Source of the DNA: JBJHBP01 sp050485645
Lineage (GTDB): Bacteria; Pseudomonadota; Gammaproteobacteria; Steroidobacterales; Rariloculaceae
Reading direction: 5' to 3'
Length of the DNA stretch: 60,988 nt
Assembly (NCBI GenBank): GCA_050485645.1
Contig: JBJHBT010000023.1
Coordinates: 1 to 60,988, forward strand
How positions within the stretch are numbered: position 1 is the stretch's first letter; each line of letters begins with the position of its first letter. Of the stretch, positions 52,660 through 60,988 are shown in pieces. Below the pieces are notes generated by a model that saw only the letters and a list, made by a program, of their open reading frames with translations, made no database searches and was not told where the DNA came from. Both the position numbers and the translations under genes were made by a program.

Positions 52660-53481
52660 TCAGTTTGCCTGCGTTACAGTGGCCGCGGTTCGCTCGGCCA
52701 GCCAGCGGTCGTATTCGGCCTGGCTCTTGACTTCAACGACGATGGGCATGAAACCGTGGTCCATGCCGCACAGTTCCGCGCACTGGCCGCGGAAAGTGCC
52801 TTCCTCGGTGGCGAGGAACCAGGTTTCGTTGATGAAGCCGGGGATGGCGTCGCGCTTGACCGCGAAATCGGGCACCCACCAGGCATGCAGCACGTCGGCC
52901 GCGGTGATCAGCAGGCGCACCTTGGCGTTGACCGGCACGACCATCGGTTCATCCACCTCGAGCAGGTAGTTCTCCACCTCGCGCGGGCTCAGTTCGGATC
53001 CGCGGCGACGCGCCTCGTTGCTGCGGCGGTCGAGCGAGCTGAAGAAGGCCACGTCCTGGTCCAGATACTCGTAGTGCCAGCGCCACTGATAGCCGGTGAT
53101 CACGACGGTGAGGTCGGAGTCGCGGCCGTCTTCCAGCCGGATCATGGTCTCCGTGGCGGGAATCGCCATGGCGATGAGAATCAGCGCCGGGATCGTGGTC
53201 CACAGCACTTCGGCCTTGGTGTTGTGTGAGAACTTGGCCGGTTCCGCGCCACTGGACTTGCGGTACTTCACGATCGCATAAATCATGGCCGCGTAGACGC
53301 CGACGCCGATCACGACGCAGATCCACAGAATCCGCATGTGCAGATCGTAGATCTCCGCGCTGCTGGTGGTTACGCCGACGGGCATGTTCAGCTGCCAGTT
53401 GCTGGCGAAGGCCGCCGACGGCACGAGGGCCGTGGCGAGCATGGTCACTGCGGCGCTGAAGCCGCTCGCAAATCTTTTCAT
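52660..53481 (-). CDS. ctaC: Cytochrome c oxidase subunit II
   Basis: The 273-residue protein has a signal peptide (MKRFASGFSAAVTMLATALV), two helices (ILWICVVIGVGVYAAMIYAI; EVLWTTIPALILIAMAIP) and a CuA cupredoxin domain with DVLHAWWVPDF and CAELCGMDHGFM, containing all CuA ligands. It ends shortly after, with no cytochrome c domain fused, so electrons must come from a separate carrier such as cytochrome c4. It is the first gene of the operon. Confidence 0.97.
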   Translation of the reverse strand: MKRFASGFSAAVTMLATALVPSAAFASNWQLNMPVGVTTSSAEIYDLHMRILWICVVIGVGVYAAMIYAIVKYRKSSGAEPAKFSHNTKAEVLWTTIPALILIAMAIPATETMIRLEDGRDSDLTVVITGYQWRWHYEYLDQDVAFFSSLDRRSNEARRRGSELSPREVENYLLEVDEPMVVPVNAKVRLLITAADVLHAWWVPDFAVKRDAIPGFINETWFLATEEGTFRGQCAELCGMDHGFMPIVVEVKSQAEYDRWLAERTAATVTQAN

Positions 53482-53536
53482 CAGGAATCCCGGGTAGTGG
53501 GCCTCTCGCACTGCTGGCGCCGAGGCGGGCTGCGCA

Positions 53537-53545
53537 ATTCTAGCA
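53537..53545 (-). promoter_or_regulatory. Extended -10 promoter candidate of the cta operon
   Basis: On the minus strand TGCTAGAAT is a TGn extended -10 with TAGAAT at 53537-53542, about 55 bases before the ctaC ATG. No good -35 is visible. Confidence 0.4.
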
Positions 53546-53605
53546 GAGCTTTGCCATTCAGGACCTACGGCTTCCCGCAATGCGCCGGACGCCGGGCCGA
53601 TGTGT

Positions 53606-54484
53606 TCAGGGTGGTCCGCGCCGCCTGCGGATCGGAATCTGATCGGCGGCGAACACGGATTCGCCGTCGGCGGCACGACCGCCGCCGCCACCCGTACCCC
53701 AGGCATGGCCGAAAATCAGCTCCAGCGTCACCGCGAACCGTTCGCCGTCGCCGCCGGCCAGCACCTGTGCCTCGAACTGCTGCCAGCGTCGCCGGCCGGT
53801 CAGCGTGCGTCGCCGCCCGCCGGCCACGTTGATGGCGCCGCAGGCTCTGAGGTCCGCGACCAGCGGGCGCAGTGCCGGATAGGTGACCTGCAGCCGTTCC
53901 ACGTTCATCACCGGTTCGGCGAGCCCGGCACGTACCGCCAGATCGCCCAGATCATGCATGTCGACGAACGCATGCACATGAATATGGTCGTCCACGCGCG
54001 CCCAGGCCGAGCGCAGTTCGGCCAGCGAATCCGGGCCCAGGCTGGAGAATGCGAACACGCCACTGGCGCGCAGGGTGCGGGCGGCTTCGGCGAACACGGC
54101 GCCGGGATCGCACCAGGGCATCAGCAGGTTGGCGAAGACCACGTCCACGCAGCCCGCGGCCAGCGGCAGCCGCCGGGCGTCCGCGGCAATCAGCGCGCTG
54201 TCGCCGGTCGCGCCGACCGGCGCGGCGGCGCGACCCAGCATGGCTTCGTGGATGTCCATGGCCAGCAGCTGTGCGTCGGGGAACCGCCGCCGCAGCGGCG
54301 CGGCGCCATGGCCGGTCGCACAGCCAAGGTCCAGCACCCGGCGCGCGTCCAGATTCATGAAATCCAGGCGTTCCAGCAGGCGTTCGCGCACCTCGTCGTG
54401 CACCACACGAGCCTGGTCGAACTGCCGGCTCGCACGCCCGAAGGCACGGCGCATCCCGGCGGCATCGGGCAGGACGGAATCCAT
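53606..54484 (-). CDS. bioC: Malonyl-ACP O-methyltransferase BioC
   Basis: BioC methylates malonyl-ACP to start pimelate synthesis for biotin. The 292-residue SAM enzyme has motif I RVLDLGCATGHGAAPLRRRF, then AMDIHEAMLGRA and VVFANLLMPWCDPGAVFAEA, and the BioC-type start FGRASRQFDQARVVHDEVRE. It follows bioB by 4 bases on the same strand. bioF, bioH, bioD and bioA are not present here. Confidence 0.92.
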   Translation of the reverse strand: MDSVLPDAAGMRRAFGRASRQFDQARVVHDEVRERLLERLDFMNLDARRVLDLGCATGHGAAPLRRRFPDAQLLAMDIHEAMLGRAAAPVGATGDSALIAADARRLPLAAGCVDVVFANLLMPWCDPGAVFAEAARTLRASGVFAFSSLGPDSLAELRSAWARVDDHIHVHAFVDMHDLGDLAVRAGLAEPVMNVERLQVTYPALRPLVADLRACGAINVAGGRRRTLTGRRRWQQFEAQVLAGGDGERFAVTLELIFGHAWGTGGGGGRAADGESVFAADQIPIRRRRGPP

Positions 54485-54488
54485 GGGG

Positions 54489-55484
54489 TCAGGCGGTGGT
54501 GGCCGGTTCCGGCTTCAGCCCGAGACGCGCGAACAGGGCCAGATCGGCCTGCTCGCCGGGATTGTCGGTGGTGAGCAGACGCTCGCCATAGAAGATGGAG
54601 TTTGCGCCGGCCAGAAAACACAGCGCCTGCATCTCGTCGCTGAAATCGGTGCGGCCCGCGGACAGGCGCACGTGGGCGCGCGGCATCAGAATGCGCGTCG
54701 CCGCGATGGTGCGGACGAATTCGAAGTCGTCGAGGCGTTCGGCATTGGCGAGCGGCGTACCCGGCACCGCCACCAGCCGGTTCACCGGCACGCTCTCGGG
54801 CTGTGGGTTCAGCCCCGCCAGCGTCGCGAGCATGGCGGCACGGTCGGTGCGCGTCTCACCCATGCCCAGAATACCGCCAGAGCACACCTTGACGCCGGCG
54901 GCACGCACATTGGCGAGCGTGCGCAGCCTGTCTTCGTAGGTGCGGGTGGAAATGATCTGCGGGTAGTAGGCCTCGGAGGTATCGAGGTTGTGGTTGTAGT
55001 AGTCCAGGCCCGCGTCGGCCAGCGCTGTGGCCTGCGATTCCGTGAGCATGCCCAGCGTCATGCAGGTTTCAAGGCCCATGCCCTTCACCTCGCGGATCAT
55101 CTGTGCGATCGGCGCCAGCTGATGGTCCTTCGGGCTGCGCCAGGCCGCGCCCATGCAGAAGCGGGTGGCACCGGATTCCCTGGCCTGCAGGGCGGCCGCC
55201 TTCACCTCGTCCACGGACATCAGCGCCTGGCGTTCCAGCCCGGTGTCGAAACGCACGCTCTGCGGACAGTAGGCGCAGTCCTCGGGGCAGGCGCCGGTCT
55301 TGATCGACAGCAGAGTTGATACCTGCACGGTGTTCGGGTCGAAGTGCGCCCGATGCACGGTCTGTGCGGCATACAGAAGGTCTGCCAGGGGCAGCGCCAA
55401 CAGCCGTTCCGCCTCGCCGACGGACCAGTCGTGGCGCGGTTCGGATGTGATGTTCAGGCCGTCCAACTGCATTTCGACTGTCAC
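54489..55484 (-). CDS. bioB: Biotin synthase
   Basis: This 331-residue radical-SAM enzyme inserts sulfur into dethiobiotin. The SAM cluster motif CPEDCAYCPQS and the [2Fe-2S] region (YYNHNLDTSEAYYPQI, KVCSGGILGMGETRTDR) are intact, as is the C-terminal ANSIFYGERLLTTDNP. The GTG at 55484 has GGAG ten bases upstream; the ATG at 55472 is too far from it. It is divergent from comF with 142 bp between, a common arrangement. Confidence 0.96.
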   Translation of the reverse strand: MTVEMQLDGLNITSEPRHDWSVGEAERLLALPLADLLYAAQTVHRAHFDPNTVQVSTLLSIKTGACPEDCAYCPQSVRFDTGLERQALMSVDEVKAAALQARESGATRFCMGAAWRSPKDHQLAPIAQMIREVKGMGLETCMTLGMLTESQATALADAGLDYYNHNLDTSEAYYPQIISTRTYEDRLRTLANVRAAGVKVCSGGILGMGETRTDRAAMLATLAGLNPQPESVPVNRLVAVPGTPLANAERLDDFEFVRTIAATRILMPRAHVRLSAGRTDFSDEMQALCFLAGANSIFYGERLLTTDNPGEQADLALFARLGLKPEPATTA

Positions 55485-55626
55485 TGGGCAGATTCTCCGC
55501 TGGCTGATCGGATGCCGTGCCGGCAGGCTGGCTCGAGGTTGCGGCGGCAACGCGCTGGGCAGTATCGGGAGCCGTCGGCGCAGTGTCAACGCGGGCCGGC
55601 GAGCGGGCAGACCGGGAGCTGCAGAG

Positions 55627-56346
55627 ATGAGATGGCGACCATGGTTGCAGTACTGCCTGCCGGCGGAGCGTTGTCCGGCCTGCGCCGGCGCCAGCAGGCG
55701 CGGATTCTGCGCGGGCTGTGCGCGGGAACTGCTTCGGGTTCCCGACCCCTGTACAGTGTGCGGCCTGCCGCGGCCGGTCGGCGCCTGTCCGCGAACCCCC
55801 GGCGCCTGGCATCTGGATGCCATTGTCGCGCCCCTGCGTTACGCCCCGCCGGCCGCGGATCATCTGCTGTCATTGAAATACCGGGGCACACGCCGGCTGG
55901 GCAGGGCACTGGGACTGCTGCTGGCGGACGAGCTTGCCGCCGGCGCGGCGTGGTGCGAGGTCGATGCGCTGGTTGCCACCCCGCTGCATCGGCGGCGTCT
56001 TCTGGAGCGCGGCTACAACCAGGCGTTCGAGATCGCGCGCGCAGCGGCCGCCTGCCTGGGTCTGCCGATGATCGGCGCCTCTTTGCGACGGCGTATCGTC
56101 ACCACGCCGCAGACCGGGTTGCGCGGTGCCGAGCGCCGCGACAACCTGCACGGCGTGTTCCATTGCCGGACTCGCCTCGACGGCATGCGTGTGGCGGTGG
56201 TGGACGACGTGATCACCACCGCGGCCACGGTCAACGCCGCGGCCGAGGCGCTCAGGCTGGCCGGCGCGCGCAGCGTGGTGGCCTGGGCGGTGGCACGCAC
56301 CCTGCCGGGTGATCCGGATCAGCCCGATCCGCCAGCGAACACGTAA
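55627..56346 (+). CDS. comF: ComF family phosphoribosyltransferase-like protein
   Basis: The 239-residue protein has an N-terminal zinc-finger (CPACAG, CAGCARE, CTVCGLPRP) and a C-terminal phosphoribosyltransferase domain with ERGYNQAFEIARAAAACLG and the PRPP loop VAVVDDVITTAATVNAAAEA. ComF is needed for DNA uptake in naturally competent bacteria; this gene alone does not show competence. The ATG at 55627 is chosen because the zinc finger starts soon after. Its 3' end overlaps ubiA by 28 bases, convergently. Confidence 0.9.
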   Translation: MRWRPWLQYCLPAERCPACAGASRRGFCAGCARELLRVPDPCTVCGLPRPVGACPRTPGAWHLDAIVAPLRYAPPAADHLLSLKYRGTRRLGRALGLLLADELAAGAAWCEVDALVATPLHRRRLLERGYNQAFEIARAAAACLGLPMIGASLRRRIVTTPQTGLRGAERRDNLHGVFHCRTRLDGMRVAVVDDVITTAATVNAAAEALRLAGARSVVAWAVARTLPGDPDQPDPPANT

Positions 56347-57314
56347 TCAAGCACGATGCCCGCGAACACCGACGCACCCAGCCAGGCATTGTTCAGGAAC
56401 GCACGGAAGCAGCCGTCCGGCTGCCGGAGACGGATCAGCCACTGCTGATACAGCGCGAATATCACCGCCGCGACGACGCCGACCACGAACCATTGTCCAA
56501 GTCCCGCGTCCCTGCCGGCCAGCGCCAGTCCGGCAAGCACGACCAGTTGCAGTCCGCCGATTACCATGCGGTCCATCTCGCCGAAAAAAATTGCCGTGGA
56601 TTTCACGCCGAGCTTCAGGTCGTCGTCACGGTCGACCATGGCGTACTGGGTGTCGTACACCACCACCCACACCAGCGCGATCAGGAACAGCAGCCAGCCC
56701 AGGCGCGGAATGTGGCCGAGCTGGGCGGCGAAGGCCATCGGCACACCCCACGCGAATGCGACCCCCAGCACCAGCTGCGGCGTGGCGATGAACCGCTTCG
56801 CGAACGGATAGATGACGGTGAGCACCGCGCCGACCAGCGCCAGCTGAACGGTCAGCCGGTTCAGGGTGAGCACCAGGCCCAATGCGATCAGCATCAGGCC
56901 CGCCGCCAGCGCCAGCGCCTCGGGCACGCTCACCTCGCCGGTGGCCAGCGGCCGGTGGCGGGTGCGCGTGACATGCGGATCGATGTTGCGGTCGGCCACA
57001 TCGTTGAGGATGCAACCTGCCGAACGCAGCAGCACGGTACCGAGCACGAACACGGTGAACACCTGCGCATCCGGATGCCCGTCGCCGGCAATCCACAGCG
57101 CCCACAGCGTGGGCCACAGCAGCAGCCAGATGCCGATCGGCTTGTCCAGACGCATCAGCCGCGCATAGCCTGAACTGTGCGCCGCCAGCGCGCGGGCCTG
57201 TTCGGCGGCTGATGAGGCGCGCACCCGCGCCCGGTACCACGCACGCTTCAGACGGGCACGGGAATCCGATGACAGCGACAGTGACGGCCAGGAGCGGATG
57301 TTGCGCCGTTTCAT
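56319..57314 (-). CDS. ubiA: 4-hydroxybenzoate octaprenyltransferase
   Basis: This membrane enzyme attaches the polyprenyl chain in ubiquinone synthesis. The 331 residues hold both Asp-rich motifs, NDVADRNIDPHVTRTRHRPL and YDTQYAMVDRDDDLKLGVKS, among about nine helices. The N-terminal 45 residues are a basic extension longer than in E. coli UbiA, but the ATG at 57314 overlaps the recG stop (ATGA), which supports it. No ubiC gene is adjacent. Confidence 0.95.
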   Translation of the reverse strand: MKRRNIRSWPSLSLSSDSRARLKRAWYRARVRASSAAEQARALAAHSSGYARLMRLDKPIGIWLLLWPTLWALWIAGDGHPDAQVFTVFVLGTVLLRSAGCILNDVADRNIDPHVTRTRHRPLATGEVSVPEALALAAGLMLIALGLVLTLNRLTVQLALVGAVLTVIYPFAKRFIATPQLVLGVAFAWGVPMAFAAQLGHIPRLGWLLFLIALVWVVVYDTQYAMVDRDDDLKLGVKSTAIFFGEMDRMVIGGLQLVVLAGLALAGRDAGLGQWFVVGVVAAVIFALYQQWLIRLRQPDGCFRAFLNNAWLGASVFAGIVLDYVFAGGSG

Positions 57315-59449
57315 ACCCGTGCGTACTCCGCCGCACCCTGTATCCAGCGGCGCAGCAGGGGCGTGATGGCGTCGGGACTGTCGACCGCCAGGGACTCGGA
57401 GATGCGCACCACCTCCGGCAGCAGCGCCGCGTCGCGCATCAGATCGGCGACGCGCAGCGCCATCACGCCCGTCTGGCGGGTGCCCAGCACCTCACCGGGC
57501 CCGCGCAGCCGCAGATCCTGTTCGGCCACCACGAAGCCGTCGGTGGTTTCGCGCAGTACGCGCAGGCGCTCGCGCGCAACCTGCGACAGCGGAGGCTTGT
57601 AGATCAGCACACAGGACGATGCCTGCCGTCCGCGGCCCACGCGCCCGCGCAGCTGATGCAACTGCGCCAGCCCCATTCGCTCGGCGTTCTCGATCACCAT
57701 CAGCGTCGCGTTGGGTACATCCACGCCCACCTCGATCACGGTCGTTGCCACCAGCAGCTGTGTGTACTTCTCCTTGAAGGCGCGCATCGCCGCCTCTTTC
57801 GCAGCCGGCTTCATGCGGCCATGCACGAGACCGACCGACAGTTCCGGCAGCGCGTCGGACAGATCCTTCATCAGCTGCTCGGCGGCGCTGGAGTCCAACG
57901 CCTCGGACTCCTCGATCAACGGGCATACCCAGTAGGCCTGCTGCCCGGTGCCGCAATGCGCCGCCACGCGCTGCACCAGTTCAGGCCGCCGGCTGTCCGG
58001 TATCACCACCGTACGCACCGGCTCGCGTCCCGGCGGCAGTTCATCGATGACCGAACACGCAAGGTCCGCATAGGCCGTCATCGCCAGCGTGCGCGGGATG
58101 GGCGTCGCGGTCATGATCAGCTGATGCGGCGCATGTCCGCTGCCACTCTTGCGCGTCAGTTGCAGACGCTGCTCCACACCAAACCGGTGCTGTTCGTCGA
58201 CGATCACAAGGCCCAGGCGATGAAAACTCACGCGGCTCTGGAACAGCGCGTGCGTGCCGGTTACCACGGCGATGCCGCCGTCGGCGACACCGGCCTCGAT
58301 GGCGGCCCTCGCCTTACCGGTTGTGGACCCGGTGAGTCCGGCAACGGCGATGCCCAGCGGCTCGAGCCAGCCGGCAAGATTCGCCAGATGCTGTTCTGCC
58401 AGCAGCTCGGTGGGCGCCATCACGGCGGTCTGCGCACCGGCGGCGGCCGCAACCACGGCCGCCGCCGCGGCGACCACGGTTTTGCCCGAGCCCACATCGC
58501 CCTGCAGCAGCCGCTGCATGGGCGTGGTGCGTTGTATGTCGTCGACGACGTCGGCAATCGCCCGGTCCTGCGCGGCGGTGAGTGTGAACGGCAGCGATGC
58601 ACGCAGGCTTTGCAATGTGTCACCGCCGGCCGTCAGCGCGAGCGCGGACGTGGTCGTGTCGATTGCGCGGTCGCGTTTCAGACTCAGCCGGTGTGCAACC
58701 AGTTCCTCCAGCGCGAGCCGCTTCAGATGCGGCTCGCGTCCCGTCAGCAGCGCATCGGGAGGCGTGCCCTGCGGCGGTCGGTGGATACGCATCAGCGCCT
58801 CGGTGACATCGGGCCAGTCGGCCGGCAGATAGCGCGCGAGGTAGTCGGGCATCGGTTGCAGTTCGAGCATTTCCAGCGCCTGGCTCACGAGCGAACGGAT
58901 GCGCTGCTGATGCAGTCCTTCGGTGGCCGGATACACCGGCGTCAGCGTGCGTTCGGCCGGTTCATCACCGGTGACGACGCGATACTCAGGGTGCACGATT
59001 TCAAGTCCCGTGGGGCCGAGCCGCACCTCGCCGTAACAGCGCAGCTGCTGGCCGCGGCGCAGCGATTCGCGTTGCGCCGCCGAGAAGTGAAAGAAACGCA
59101 GCGTGATGGCGCCGGTGCCGTCGGCGAGCCGACACAGCAGCGAGCGGCGGCGCCGCATCGCCACCTCCACCAGTTCCAGGCGCCCCTGCACCAGCGCCTT
59201 GTCACCGGAGCGCAGGGAGCCCAGCGGGCGAATCTCGGTGCGGTCTTCATAACGCACCGGCAGCAGCCACAGCAGATCGCCAATGCGTTCCACGCCCAGA
59301 CGCAGCAGGCGCCCGCTGACCGCCGCGCCGACACCACGCAGAGTGGCCACCGGTTTCAGCAGCGCCCCGGCCGCAACAGCCGGCGAACGCGTCTCCGGAC
59401 GTTGCCGTGCGCCTCCCGCGTGGCCTGCTGGCTGCTCGGATATCGGCAC
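57311..59449 (-). CDS. recG: ATP-dependent DNA helicase RecG
   Basis: The 712-residue helicase reverses stalled replication forks. It has the N-terminal wedge (LLWLLPVRYEDRTEIRPLGS), Walker A RLLQGDVGSGKTVVAAAAA, DEXH-type Walker B VIVDEQHRFGVEQRLQL, TATPIPRTLAMTAYADL, and the TRG-type C-terminal region with LRVLRETTDGFVVAEQDLRL and RGPGEVLGTRQTG. The GTG at 59449 follows GAGG. Its stop is coupled to ubiA. Confidence 0.96.
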   Translation of the reverse strand: MPISEQPAGHAGGARQRPETRSPAVAAGALLKPVATLRGVGAAVSGRLLRLGVERIGDLLWLLPVRYEDRTEIRPLGSLRSGDKALVQGRLELVEVAMRRRRSLLCRLADGTGAITLRFFHFSAAQRESLRRGQQLRCYGEVRLGPTGLEIVHPEYRVVTGDEPAERTLTPVYPATEGLHQQRIRSLVSQALEMLELQPMPDYLARYLPADWPDVTEALMRIHRPPQGTPPDALLTGREPHLKRLALEELVAHRLSLKRDRAIDTTTSALALTAGGDTLQSLRASLPFTLTAAQDRAIADVVDDIQRTTPMQRLLQGDVGSGKTVVAAAAAVVAAAAGAQTAVMAPTELLAEQHLANLAGWLEPLGIAVAGLTGSTTGKARAAIEAGVADGGIAVVTGTHALFQSRVSFHRLGLVIVDEQHRFGVEQRLQLTRKSGSGHAPHQLIMTATPIPRTLAMTAYADLACSVIDELPPGREPVRTVVIPDSRRPELVQRVAAHCGTGQQAYWVCPLIEESEALDSSAAEQLMKDLSDALPELSVGLVHGRMKPAAKEAAMRAFKEKYTQLLVATTVIEVGVDVPNATLMVIENAERMGLAQLHQLRGRVGRGRQASSCVLIYKPPLSQVARERLRVLRETTDGFVVAEQDLRLRGPGEVLGTRQTGVMALRVADLMRDAALLPEVVRISESLAVDSPDAITPLLRRWIQGAAEYARV

Positions 59450-59735
59450 GTCGACCTCTATTCGCCTCGGACGATCGAAAATCTGTCCTCGATCCCCACG
59501 CGCCTCGCTGCGATGCCCTGAGTCCGACAGGCTGCTAGTCCAGGTTGCTCACGTGCGATCGTGAGTGGGAGTGGATAAGGGTGTTGCGTCCGAAATGCGT
59601 TTCACAAACAAGCGCTTCCATCGCGCAACAGGGCCTCGCCCGGCGCAAGATACCACAACAGCGGCGTATGCTGGTCATCACCCCCGAACCGCCATGAAAT
59701 GTCCTGTGCGGCACAGGGTAGCCGCCCGCGAATGA

Positions 59736-59948
59736 AACTGGACGCCTTCATCGAGCGCGGTGAGCCCAAGCGCCGTGCCGCGCATCGCGCGCGATCCCGA
59801 CGATGACCACGTTCTCGCTTGTGCATTCGCCGCGAACGCCGATCTCATCGTCTCCGGCGATTCCGACCTGCTTGCGCTCGAGGGCTTCGAACGCATCCCC
59901 ATCGTCACGCCGGCGGCGGCGCTGCACAAAATCGAGACGCCGACGTAG
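59736..59948 (+). pseudogene. C-terminal remnant of a PIN-domain toxin
   Basis: The frame, open only from 59736, gives IARDPDDDHVLACAFAANAD, then LIVSGDSDLLALEGFERIPI and VTPAAAL. This is the C-terminal half of the COG1569-type PIN family, whose full length is about 140 residues. The N-terminal part with the first catalytic Asp is missing and a stop precedes the fragment, so it cannot be functional. No antitoxin gene is next to it. Confidence 0.65.
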
Positions 59949-60179
59949 CCCGGCGATTTTCTCTTAGCCGCCGAGTGCGATACCCCCGGCAGCAACGATT
60001 TTTCGGCGCTCGACGAGCGTTGCCGAAGAATCGGCTTTCTCAGAAGCCACAGGCGCCGCGATCGCGACCCGACCCTCAGCTACGCCCGGATCGGGCTGCG
60101 TCGGTCACTGCTTGCGCCGATCGGGCGACACGCGCGCATCACTGCGGATCTTGGGAACGCGCGAGCCGCACGAGTAGTC

Positions 60180-60530
60180 TCACCCAGGGTCTAGAGCCCA
60201 CGTTCCTTCTTTCCACCGCTGCAACGCCTGTGCAGCTCCGAACGCAACAGCCCCCTTACCTTTGGCCTCGGACTCCAAGACAGCTCTAGCCCGGTCGCCG
60301 CTATGCCGCAGCAGGTACGCCGCAGCCATCACCCTCACTTCCGGTCGAGTGTCATCAAGAAGGCCCGCCAGGGCATCTCGCCCGAGATCTCCGTGCGCGC
60401 GGAGCTTCTCGAACGCCGCTATATATCGTCTTGCAAACCGATTGCCTGCATTCGGATCGCTCTTCGCGATGGCATCACTTTGCGCGGCCACGCAGTCGGC
60501 AAATTCCTTCACGAGTTCGTTGAGGTTCAT
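60180..60530 (-). CDS. DUF2019 protein, probable immunity protein
   Basis: The 116 residues match DUF2019, a small HEAT-like helical family: VKEFADCVAAQSDAIAKSDP, RRYIAAFEKLRAHGDLGRDA, DTRPEVRVMAAAYLLRHSG and FGAAQALQRWKEGTWALDP. Its ATG overlaps the stop of the upstream toxin gene by one base (TAATG). A small cytoplasmic protein right after an Rhs-type toxin C-terminus is the usual place of the cognate immunity protein; that role is inferred from position. Confidence 0.75.
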   Translation of the reverse strand: MNLNELVKEFADCVAAQSDAIAKSDPNAGNRFARRYIAAFEKLRAHGDLGRDALAGLLDDTRPEVRVMAAAYLLRHSGDRARAVLESEAKGKGAVAFGAAQALQRWKEGTWALDPG

Positions 60531-60988
60531 TACAAACCTCCAAACTGTCTCAGTACTTGTTGACCGAACGCTTGCTGCGCATCGAATGACTGCGTGCTCA
60601 GCCACTGCCTAACGGTCGTCGACGTTGAGCCAGTCACCTGCGGTTGTATCGAAGAGTAGAACCCGCTGATCTGCCGGTGCACTCCGGCATCCAGGCGCAT
60701 CACGTTCTGCGTGTTGTGAACGCTCTGAGCCCCGAACCGCGAAACGTTGCCCGGAGTCTGCTCGACGACGTGATGCCAATGCCGACCAGGACCTGCCGGT
60801 CCCAATGCTCGCGTTAACGCAGAGTGCGACCGGAATCCCTGGCCCGCTACCGCCGCTGTTCCCCTTGCGGCCCTTGTAATTGCTAACCCGGCGAACTTAC
60901 CGAATGGAACAATCCCCAAGAGGCCCAAACCGTAGTCCGCAGCGGTTGAATCAGGATTCATCCAAGCCCGGAACAGATCATAACCCGG
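60530..60988 (-). CDS. C-terminal end of an Rhs-like polymorphic toxin with HNH/WHH-type nuclease domain (partial)
   Basis: The frame runs off the window, leaving the last 152 residues. It begins PGYDLFRAWMNPDST, similar to the segment after an Rhs core, passes a hydrophobic stretch (YGLGLLGIVPFGKFAGLAI), then has GRHWHHVVEQTPGNVSRFGA and HNTQNVMRLDAGVHRQISGF, with paired His and Asn placed as in HNH/Endo VII-fold toxin nucleases. The tail is VRQWLSTQSFDAQQAFGQQV. It is probably a secreted or contact-delivered nuclease, with the DUF2019 gene as immunity. The delivery part lies outside the window. Confidence 0.6.
   Translation of the reverse strand, partial: PGYDLFRAWMNPDSTAADYGLGLLGIVPFGKFAGLAITRAARGTAAVAGQGFRSHSALTRALGPAGPGRHWHHVVEQTPGNVSRFGAQSVHNTQNVMRLDAGVHRQISGFYSSIQPQVTGSTSTTVRQWLSTQSFDAQQAFGQQVLRQFGGL

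Noticed and set aside
1..60988. CRISPR array, tRNA, rRNA, insertion sequence or integrase
   Set aside because: No regularly spaced repeats, tRNA-like cloverleaf, rRNA sequence or transposase/recombinase motif was seen; the short tandem arrays at 11084-11208 and 40645-40680 have no spacers.

Overview
The window is high-GC, gene-dense bacterial DNA. Its backbone is clearly gammaproteobacterial: polA, engB followed by cytochrome c4, tatABC, dtd, trkA, uvrD, a complete aa3 cytochrome oxidase and haem A operon (ctaC-D-small ORF-G-E, a DUF2909 gene, SURF1, a Sco-like protein, ctaA, ctaB), bioB-bioC divergent from comF, ubiA and recG. Several accessory loci (DUF1552/DUF1592 proteins, RND/ABC hybrids, ankyrin and W..DP repeat proteins) and a C-rich small RNA next to engB suggest an environmental, perhaps uncultivated, lineage near the Xanthomonadales side of the class. 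The species cannot be named from sequence alone.

Layout. 1-4.1 kb is an unstable edge: a partial gene, a frameshifted small secreted protein, a TPR protein, a truncated Uma2 nuclease gene, an antitoxin/RES toxin pair with its own promoter and operator, and a composite of two gene remnants. 4.3-7.1 kb is polA. 7.1-12.8 kb holds a DUF1592 cytochrome-like protein and a DUF1552 Tat-exported protein, divergent from a secreted ankyrin protein.

13.0-27.3 kb is the most striking part, one tightly packed six-gene operon behind a consensus TATAAT: an ABC ATPase; an ABC-2 permease fused to an M1-peptidase-like domain whose zinc motif is lost; a lipoprotein membrane-fusion protein; an RND pump; a 1581-residue second RND pump carrying extra membrane helices and a complete ABC ATPase domain at its C-terminus; and a second ABC-2 permease. 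It looks like a hybrid envelope transport machine combining proton-driven RND and ATP-driven ABC parts, with no outer-membrane channel gene in the cluster.

27.4-36.0 kb carries an orphan BrnA-like antitoxin, DUF2934 plus glycogen phosphorylase, two W..DP repeat exported proteins, a DUF8021-like secreted protein, and a DUF898/M48 protease pair with a good sigma-70 promoter. At 36.25-36.37 kb, convergent with engB, three consecutive hairpins with C-rich loops and an intrinsic terminator form a strong small-RNA candidate, in the position where Spot 42, ErsA or sX13 RNAs sit between polA and engB elsewhere. Here polA lies 29 kb away, so the region between appears to be inserted cargo.

36.4-59.4 kb is conserved housekeeping DNA, mostly on the minus strand. 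The last 1.5 kb is accessory again: a PIN-domain remnant, a DUF2019 gene, and the C-terminal end of an Rhs-like polymorphic toxin whose stop codon overlaps the DUF2019 start. No rRNA, tRNA, CRISPR array, transposase or integrase was seen.
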